NCBI GenBank assembly: GCA_049446715.1
Contig: JBMTQX010000015.1
Span: forward strand, 1-58,164
Direction: 5' to 3'
Source of the DNA: Eutrophocola sp049446715
GTDB lineage: Bacteria > Pseudomonadota > Gammaproteobacteria > Pseudomonadales > Pseudohongiellaceae
Length of the DNA: 58,164 nt
A program made the position numbers and the translations under genes. Shown piece after piece: positions 53,675-58,164 of the stretch; position 1 is the stretch's first letter; each line of letters opens with the position of its first letter. The notes beneath the pieces are model-generated. The model was given only the letters and a program-made list of their open reading frames with translations. It was not told the origin of the DNA and did not search any database.

Positions 53675-54688
53675 ATGGAAGTCCTCGAGCATTTCAACCT
53701 CAAGAATTTCAACACGTTTCGTGTCAGTGCCAGCGCCCGCTATTTTGTCAATGCCAACAGCCTGACAAGCCTGCGTGATGCGCTGGAGTTTGCGCGCCAC
53801 AAACAGGTGGATTACATGCTGATCGGGCAGGGCAGCAATCTGCTTTTCCGTCAGGATTATCCCGGCCTGGTGATTGAGATGAACATTCGAGGCAGGCAGC
53901 TTGTTGATGACAATGACAGGCACTGGATTGTCAAAGCACTTTGTGGCGAGAACTGGCCTGCCTTTGTGCAGTGGTGTGTCGAACAGGGCTACTACGGCCT
54001 GGAAAACCTGTCCTTGATTCCGGGTACGATTGGTGCGGCGCCGGTACAGAATATTGGCGCTTACGGTGTGGAGCTCAAGGATGTCATGCTGGGGCTGGAA
54101 GCCCTGAACCGCGAAACGGGTGAATTAAGGACCTTCAGCAATGCCGACTGCCAGTTCGCGTATCGCCACTCGATTTTCAAGGGGGAATTGCGGGACCAAT
54201 ACATTATCTACAGTGTCTCGTTCAGGCTGAACAAGTCTCCGGTAGTGAACATCGCTTACGGCGCCCTGGCAAAAGCCCTTGAGGGTGTGCCAGACAACGA
54301 AATCACGCCGGAAAAGGTTGCCCAGACTGTGTGTAAAATCCGCCGCAGCAAACTGCCCAACCCGAGCCGACTCGGCAATGCCGGCAGTTTCTTCTGGAAC
54401 CCCCTGGTCAGCCTGCAGGAATTTGAACAGCTGCAAAAAGCCTTTCCCGGGATTGTCGGTTATCGTGACGGTGACCAGGTCAAGCTGGCCGCCGCCTGGC
54501 TGATTGAGCAGGCCGGCTGGAAGGGCCATCGGGAAGGGGATGTGGGCGTGCACGAGGATCATGCCCTGGTGCTGGTGAACCATGGCCATGCCACCGGGGC
54601 CGAACTGGTCGATCTGTCGGAAAGAATACAGCGCTCAGTGCATGACAAGTTCGGTGTGTCACTGACACCGGAAGTCCGTATTATCTAG
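53675..54688 (+). CDS. murB: UDP-N-acetylmuramate dehydrogenase
   Basis: MurB reduces UDP-GlcNAc-enolpyruvate to UDP-MurNAc with NADPH and FAD. The 337-residue protein has the FAD-binding LIGQGSNLLF, LSLIPGTIGAAPVQNIGAYG, the SFRLN region and GNAGSFFWNPLVS with the catalytic Ser, and ends near HDKFGVSLTPEVRII. It matches the E. coli type with the extra loop. It closes the envelope cluster; uvrC follows after 73 bases. Confidence 0.97.
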   Translation: MEVLEHFNLKNFNTFRVSASARYFVNANSLTSLRDALEFARHKQVDYMLIGQGSNLLFRQDYPGLVIEMNIRGRQLVDDNDRHWIVKALCGENWPAFVQWCVEQGYYGLENLSLIPGTIGAAPVQNIGAYGVELKDVMLGLEALNRETGELRTFSNADCQFAYRHSIFKGELRDQYIIYSVSFRLNKSPVVNIAYGALAKALEGVPDNEITPEKVAQTVCKIRRSKLPNPSRLGNAGSFFWNPLVSLQEFEQLQKAFPGIVGYRDGDQVKLAAAWLIEQAGWKGHREGDVGVHEDHALVLVNHGHATGAELVDLSERIQRSVHDKFGVSLTPEVRII

Positions 54689-54761
54689 GGCAGTGCGTTT
54701 CCAGTCCCGACCACAAAGCGCATGCTGTCACCCGGTTCGCGTTATCGTTTAGGATGCAGGC

Positions 54762-56597
54762 ATGAGCAGTCCCGACAGCCCGACATTTGATTCGAAGAAC
54801 TTCCTCAAACACACCTCCACCCGCCCCGGGGTCTACCGGATGCTGGATGAGGCCGGGGAAGTTCTCTATGTGGGCAAGGCCAAAAACCTCAAAAACCGGC
54901 TCAGCAGCTATTTTCGCGGCTCGGGGCTGGACAACAAGACCATTGCACTGGTCAACCGCATCCACGATATCGAGATCACCATCACCGGCAGTGAAACCGA
55001 AGCCCTGCTGCTGGAACAGAACCTGATCAAGGAAAAGCGGCCGCCCTATAACATCCTGCTGCGCGATGACAAATCCTATCCCTACATATACCTGTCTTCA
55101 CGTGATGAATACCCGCGCCTGGCCTTTCATCGCGGGGCAAAAAAGAAGAAGGGCAAGTACTTCGGGCCGTATCCCAGCGCCGGTGCCGTCCGCGAAAGCC
55201 TAAACCTGCTGCAAAAGATTTTTCACGTGCGCCAGTGCGAGGACTCCTATTTCAGCAATCGCACTCGACCATGCCTGCAATACCAGATCAAGCGCTGCTC
55301 GGGCCCCTGCGTCAACTTGGTGACACCTGAAGAATATGCCGAGGATGTGCGCCATTCGGAAATGTTCCTGGAAGGGCGCAATGACCAGATTCGCGAGGAA
55401 CTGACAGCGAAGATGGAAAGCCTGTCGGAAGCGCTCGCCTTTGAGCAAGCCTCCGTGGTGCGCGACCAAATCAGGGATCTGAACATCATCCAGCAAAGCC
55501 AGTATGTTTCCGGCGAAAAAGGCGACGTGGATGTGATTGCCATGGCCCAGGATGCCGGCGCTGTCTGCTTGCATGTCATTTTCGTGCGCGGGGGGCGGGT
55601 TATCGGTAACAAGAATTACTATCCCCGGTTTGTGCTTGAGAAAGAGGCGGGCGAAATTCTGCGCGCCTTCATCGCGCAGTACTACCTGAGTAACGCTCAC
55701 CGTCAAAACATTCCGCGGGAAATCCTCTGCAGCCATCCGCCCCAGGACCAGGATCAGCTCGCGGAAGCCTTGAGCTACCTGGCTGAGCGCCAGGTTGTCA
55801 TCAAGCATCATGTTCGCGGCCATCGCCTGCAATGGCTCGACCTGGCTGGTATCAATGCCGGCCATGGCCTAATGAGCAAGTTGAACAGCAAACGCAGCAT
55901 GCAGCAACGCCTGCAGGCTTTGCAGACGGCGCTCAAACTGGATGTTTTGCCCCAGCGTATGGAATGTTTCGATATCAGTCACAGTGCCGGTGAGGCTACC
56001 GTGGCGTCCTGTGTCGTGTTTGACCAGAACGGGCCGCTGAAGACCGACTATCGCCGCTTCAATATTGAGCACATCACGCCGGGGGATGACTACGCGGCCA
56101 TGGAGCAGGCGCTGAAGCGCCGTTACACCCGCCTGAAACAAGGCGAGGCAAAGATGCCGGATATCTTGGTGATCGACGGTGGACTCGGGCAGTTGGGTCA
56201 GGCGGAACAGGTACTGGCTGATTTGCAGGTGACCGGAATTCAGTTGCTGGGTATTGCGAAGGGCATCAGTCGGCGGGCAGGGCAGGAAACCCTCATTCTC
56301 GGCGGCAGCCACCGCGAGGTTGCTCTGCCACCGGAGTCACCGGCACTGCATCTGTTACAGCATATCCGGGATGAATCTCATCGCTTTGCCATCACGGCGC
56401 ACCGGCAACGCCGCGGCAAAAAGCGCACCAGCTCGTTTCTGGACGAAATACCCGGTATTGGCCCGACCAAGCGCCGTGATCTCATTCGCTATTTTGGCGG
56501 CCAACAGGAAATCCGCCGCGCCAGTATCCAGGAACTGCAGAAGGTCACGGGCATCAGCAAGGCCCTGGCCCGAGATATCTACAATTACTTGCATTGA
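54762..56597 (+). CDS. uvrC: Excinuclease ABC subunit C
   Basis: UvrC makes the two incisions of nucleotide excision repair. The 611-residue protein has the GIY-YIG nuclease (GVYRMLDEAGEVLYVGKAKN), the Cys region (QYQIKRCSGPC), the UvrB-binding UVR domain, the RNase H-like nuclease domain (MECFDISHSAGEATVASCVVF, ILVIDGGLGQLGQA) and C-terminal helix-hairpin-helix motifs (FLDEIPGIGPTKRRDLIRYF). ATG 54762 begins MSSPDSPTFDS. In Pseudomonas and E. coli the two-component regulator gacA/uvrY precedes it; here murB does. Confidence 0.97.
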   Translation: MSSPDSPTFDSKNFLKHTSTRPGVYRMLDEAGEVLYVGKAKNLKNRLSSYFRGSGLDNKTIALVNRIHDIEITITGSETEALLLEQNLIKEKRPPYNILLRDDKSYPYIYLSSRDEYPRLAFHRGAKKKKGKYFGPYPSAGAVRESLNLLQKIFHVRQCEDSYFSNRTRPCLQYQIKRCSGPCVNLVTPEEYAEDVRHSEMFLEGRNDQIREELTAKMESLSEALAFEQASVVRDQIRDLNIIQQSQYVSGEKGDVDVIAMAQDAGAVCLHVIFVRGGRVIGNKNYYPRFVLEKEAGEILRAFIAQYYLSNAHRQNIPREILCSHPPQDQDQLAEALSYLAERQVVIKHHVRGHRLQWLDLAGINAGHGLMSKLNSKRSMQQRLQALQTALKLDVLPQRMECFDISHSAGEATVASCVVFDQNGPLKTDYRRFNIEHITPGDDYAAMEQALKRRYTRLKQGEAKMPDILVIDGGLGQLGQAEQVLADLQVTGIQLLGIAKGISRRAGQETLILGGSHREVALPPESPALHLLQHIRDESHRFAITAHRQRRGKKRTSSFLDEIPGIGPTKRRDLIRYFGGQQEIRRASIQELQKVTGISKALARDIYNYLH

Positions 56598-56629
56598 GCT
56601 GGGGTCGACAGCTTAGGTGGATAATGTGC

Positions 56630-56800
56630 AGGCCGGATAGCGCAAGAGCGCTGTTAGCCGACCAGTCCCTGATCCTACTCGATGCCGGCAAACCCACCTG
56701 CGGCCCTGTCCGGGTCTGCCATACCTATTGATGGCGCAGGGGGACGATCCGGACTGATCAGGTAGGGCATGGCAAATGAAAGCCCACCGCCGGCAAGATA
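56630..56800 (+). ncRNA. Candidate structured RNA or leader between uvrC and pgsA
   Basis: The 244-base gap between uvrC and pgsA can fold into nested helices. Hairpin AGCGC/GCGCT (56639-56643 and 56648-56652) comes first. Then TGCCGGC (56683-56689) pairs with GCCGGCA (56789-56795) and encloses CCCACCTG with CAGGTAGGG (56693-56700 and 56759-56767, one bulge), GTCCGGGTC with GATCCGGAC (56708-56716 and 56746-56754) and GCCAT with ATGGC (56718-56722 and 56731-56735). GGGC/GCCC (56765-56768 and 56782-56785) is an alternative arm. No promoter is obvious. I match it to no known family, including RNase P, tmRNA, 6S and common riboswitches. Confidence 0.35.
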
Positions 56801-56841
56801 AACCCCCCTGTTTCCGTGCAACTTAGGTACAATGTCCGACC

Positions 56842-57399
56842 ATGAATACCGCCAATTTCATGACTATTTTGCGCATCCTAGCCATACCGGTTTTCATTGG
56901 CGTGTACTACGCGGATTTCCGCGGGCATTACCTCGTCTCCTCCCTCATTTTCATCCTCGCCTGCATCACCGACTGGCTTGACGGTTACCTGGCCCGCAAG
57001 CTGGACCAGTGCACGCCATTTGGGGCATTTCTGGACCCGGTCGCCGACAAGATCCTGGTGACCGTGGCACTGGTCATGCTGGCAGCAAACTTTGCCAGTC
57101 CCTGGTTTGTCATACCGGCGGCCATCATGGTGGCCCGGGAAGTGCTCATTTCCGCCCTGCGGGAGTGGATGGCAGAGCAGAACAAACGCAATTTGGTAGC
57201 TGTAGGCTGGCTCGGCAAGGTCAAAACCACGGTCCAGATGATTGCCATCATCGTGCTTCTGGCCAGTGATCCGCAGGGATCGGTATGGTTCTGGGGGACT
57301 GGTTATATGTTGATTTACGGCGCGGCGTTCCTGACCCTGTGGTCGATGATTTCCTACCTGAAAAGTGCCTGGTCGGTACTGGGTGCAGAGCTCAAGTAA
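56842..57399 (+). CDS. pgsA: CDP-diacylglycerol-glycerol-3-phosphate 3-phosphatidyltransferase
   Basis: PgsA makes phosphatidylglycerophosphate, the committed step of phosphatidylglycerol synthesis, in the inner membrane. The 185-residue protein has four to six helices and the CDP-alcohol phosphotransferase motif in DWLDGYLARKLDQ then PFGAFLDPVADK (D-G-x2-A-R-x8-G-x3-D-x3-D). ATG 56842 begins MNTANFMTILRILAIPVF. The TACAAT 11 bases upstream is too close to the ATG for a usual promoter. Order uvrC-pgsA-tRNAs is the gammaproteobacterial norm. Confidence 0.97.
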   Translation: MNTANFMTILRILAIPVFIGVYYADFRGHYLVSSLIFILACITDWLDGYLARKLDQCTPFGAFLDPVADKILVTVALVMLAANFASPWFVIPAAIMVAREVLISALREWMAEQNKRNLVAVGWLGKVKTTVQMIAIIVLLASDPQGSVWFWGTGYMLIYGAAFLTLWSMISYLKSAWSVLGAELK

Positions 57400-57424
57400 A
57401 ACGCTCACAAGCACCTGATTACAC

Positions 57425-57452
57425 TTGACTTGCGGGCCAGTCTGATTAGAAT
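57425..57452 (+). promoter_or_regulatory. Strong sigma70 promoter ahead of the tRNA genes
   Basis: TTGACT (57425-57430), a 16-base spacer and TAGAAT (57447-57452), each 5/6 to consensus, followed by the GC-containing discriminator AGCCACC. The expected start near 57459 is about 230 bases before tRNA-Gly. Confidence 0.6.
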
Positions 57453-57458
57453 AGCCAC

Positions 57459-57691
57459 CTCTTCGAAATGCCCCCAACCGGGTATCGAAGACAGGGCTGA
57501 AAGCCACCCTTTACCTCTCAGGATAGGGTACTGGCAGAAGGCTTTGTGTAAGGCCAAAGCGCCTGAAATAATGGAACTCTGGCCGGGATAACCAGTCCTC
57601 TGAATGTATTCCACGATCATCGTGCGAATAAGATGCAAGAGGCCTGATGGTCCTGAGCAAAGAGACAATTTGGCACGTCTTTCTAGGCAAA
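57459..57691 (+). ncRNA. Candidate structured leader or small RNA before tRNA-Gly
   Basis: Starting at the predicted transcription start is an 11-pair hairpin with an AA bulge (57461-57490). It is followed by ACCCT/AGGGT (57506-57510 and 57525-57529), GCTTTG/CAAAGC (57541-57546 and 57555-57560), GGA-CTGG/CCAG-TCC (57573-57575, 57579-57582 and 57592-57598) and a CACGA/TCGTG palindrome (57612-57624). There is no credible protein in it. It may be a long leader of the tRNA operon or a separate RNA processed from it. Confidence 0.4.
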
Positions 57692-57767
<76 letters not shown>

Positions 57768-57837
57768 AATTGCCGTATACGGTTGTTGTGTATGGCGCTA
57801 AGTAAAAGACGCACGTCAAAGTGTCCTAGATCCTGAA

Positions 57838-57911
57838 GGCCGGATGGCAGAGTGGTTATGCAGCGGACTGCAACTCCGTGTACGCCGGTTCGATTCCGAC
57901 TCCGGCCTCCA
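57838..57911 (+). tRNA. tRNA-Cys (GCA)
   Basis: 74 bases with encoded CCA. Acceptor GGCCGGA pairs with TCCGGCC; the anticodon loop CTGCAAC gives anticodon GCA; the T-loop is GTTCGAT. It lies 70 bases after tRNA-Gly, the spacer holding a 10-base palindrome CCGTATACGG (57773-57782). Confidence 0.96.
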
Positions 57912-57970
57912 ATTTCAAAGACGCACTTCCTTTCTTGCTCGGCACTCCCGGCTATATCAGCGCCTGACAT

Positions 57971-57999
57971 GACACCTGGCATATTCCGGTGTCTGTTTT
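57971..57999 (+). terminator. Intrinsic terminator after tRNA-Cys
   Basis: GACACC-t-GG (57971-57979) pairs with CC-GGTGTC (57986-57993), eight pairs with one bulge and a six-base loop, followed by TGTTTT. It would end the Gly-Cys transcript before tRNA-Leu. Confidence 0.5.
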
Positions 58000-58004
58000 A
58001 TACT
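57976..58004 (+). promoter_or_regulatory. Candidate promoter for tRNA-Leu
   Basis: CTGGCA (57976-57981), a 17-base spacer and TATACT (57999-58004) overlap the terminator hairpin. The expected start near 58011 lies 32 bases before tRNA-Leu. TGTCA/TGACA inverted arms (58004-58008 and 58016-58020) sit on the start site. Confidence 0.4.
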
Positions 58005-58042
58005 GTCATTTTACCTGACAAGCATTTAGCCGCTCATACAAA

Positions 58043-58129
58043 GCCCGGGTGGCGAAATTGGTAGACGCAAGGGACTTAAAATCCCTCGAGGGAAACCTCG
58101 TGCCGGTTCAAGTCCGGCCCCGGGCACCA
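58043..58129 (+). tRNA. tRNA-Leu (UAA)
   Basis: 87 bases with encoded CCA. Acceptor GCCCGGG pairs with CCCGGGC; the anticodon loop CTTAAAA reads UAA; the long variable arm CTCGAGGGAAACCTCG typical of leucine tRNA is present, and the T-loop is GTTCAAG. Confidence 0.96.
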
Positions 58130-58164
58130 AACCCTGATTCCTTACGCCGTTTCACTGGCCTGGC

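Noticed and set aside
56630..56800. 6S RNA or RNase P RNA in the uvrC-pgsA gap
   Set aside because: A few shared words (CAGTCCCTGA) recall 6S RNA, but the ends do not pair as a 6S rod and the RNase P core sequences are missing.

Overview
The window is a gene-dense chromosomal segment of a gammaproteobacterium. Evidence: complex I genes ordered nuoA-B-CD-E-F-G-H-I-J-K-L-M-N with nuoC and nuoD fused; rnhA-dnaQ next to gloB; a LolCDE/MsbA/LpxK/KdsB envelope cluster; uvrC-pgsA followed by tRNA-Gly, tRNA-Cys and tRNA-Leu; and a long-form GAPDH beside mfd. As I recall it, the run thioinosine phosphorylase-csiV-mfd-gap ... apbE-sth ... lolCDE-comEC-exbBD-lpxK-ycaR-kdsB-ptp-murB is colinear with Pseudomonas and relatives, so a Pseudomonadales-like, possibly marine, gammaproteobacterium is my inference. 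I see no prophage, insertion sequence, CRISPR array or plasmid gene.

Layout. 0.25-2.1 kb: ppiD, a periplasmic folding factor. 2.4-7.5 kb: an oligopeptide ABC importer (oppA-B-C and a fused OppDF ATPase). 7.6-10.5 kb: gloB, divergent from a methyltransferase gene that is followed by rnhA and dnaQ. 10.7-13.2 kb: an ArsB/NhaD-type ion transporter and the membrane protease SohB. 13.2-15.4 kb (minus strand): sulfite reductase cysI with its DUF934 partner. 15.7-17.0 kb: nfuA and a thioinosine phosphorylase gene. 17.1-21.5 kb (minus strand): csiV and mfd. 21.6-25.7 kb: gap, apbE and sthA. 26.3-41.3 kb: the complete NADH:quinone oxidoreductase operon. 41.7-42.4 kb: a solitary serine-recombinase-like gene. 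42.6-54.7 kb: envelope biogenesis (lolCDE, comEC, an ExbB/ExbD pair, msbA, lpxK, a Trm112-like protein, kdsB, a low-molecular-weight phosphatase, murB). 54.8-58.1 kb: uvrC, pgsA and three tRNA genes.

How the genes work together. The lol, msbA, lpxK, kdsB and murB block covers lipoprotein release, lipid A export and 4'-phosphorylation, Kdo activation and peptidoglycan precursor synthesis, with many short overlaps that suggest coupled translation. The gap, sthA and nuo genes link glycolytic NADH, NADPH/NADH balance and the respiratory chain.

Most of the sequence is ordinary housekeeping DNA. The points that deserve a second look are: (1) the gap-apbE-sthA junction, where relatives as I remember them carry the Na+-pumping nqr operon, here absent while nuo lies immediately downstream; (2) the serine-recombinase-like protein, which keeps the nucleophile serine but lacks one active-site arginine; (3) two highly structured intergenic regions on either side of pgsA, one behind a strong promoter; and (4) several palindromes and short tandem repeats at regulatory positions.
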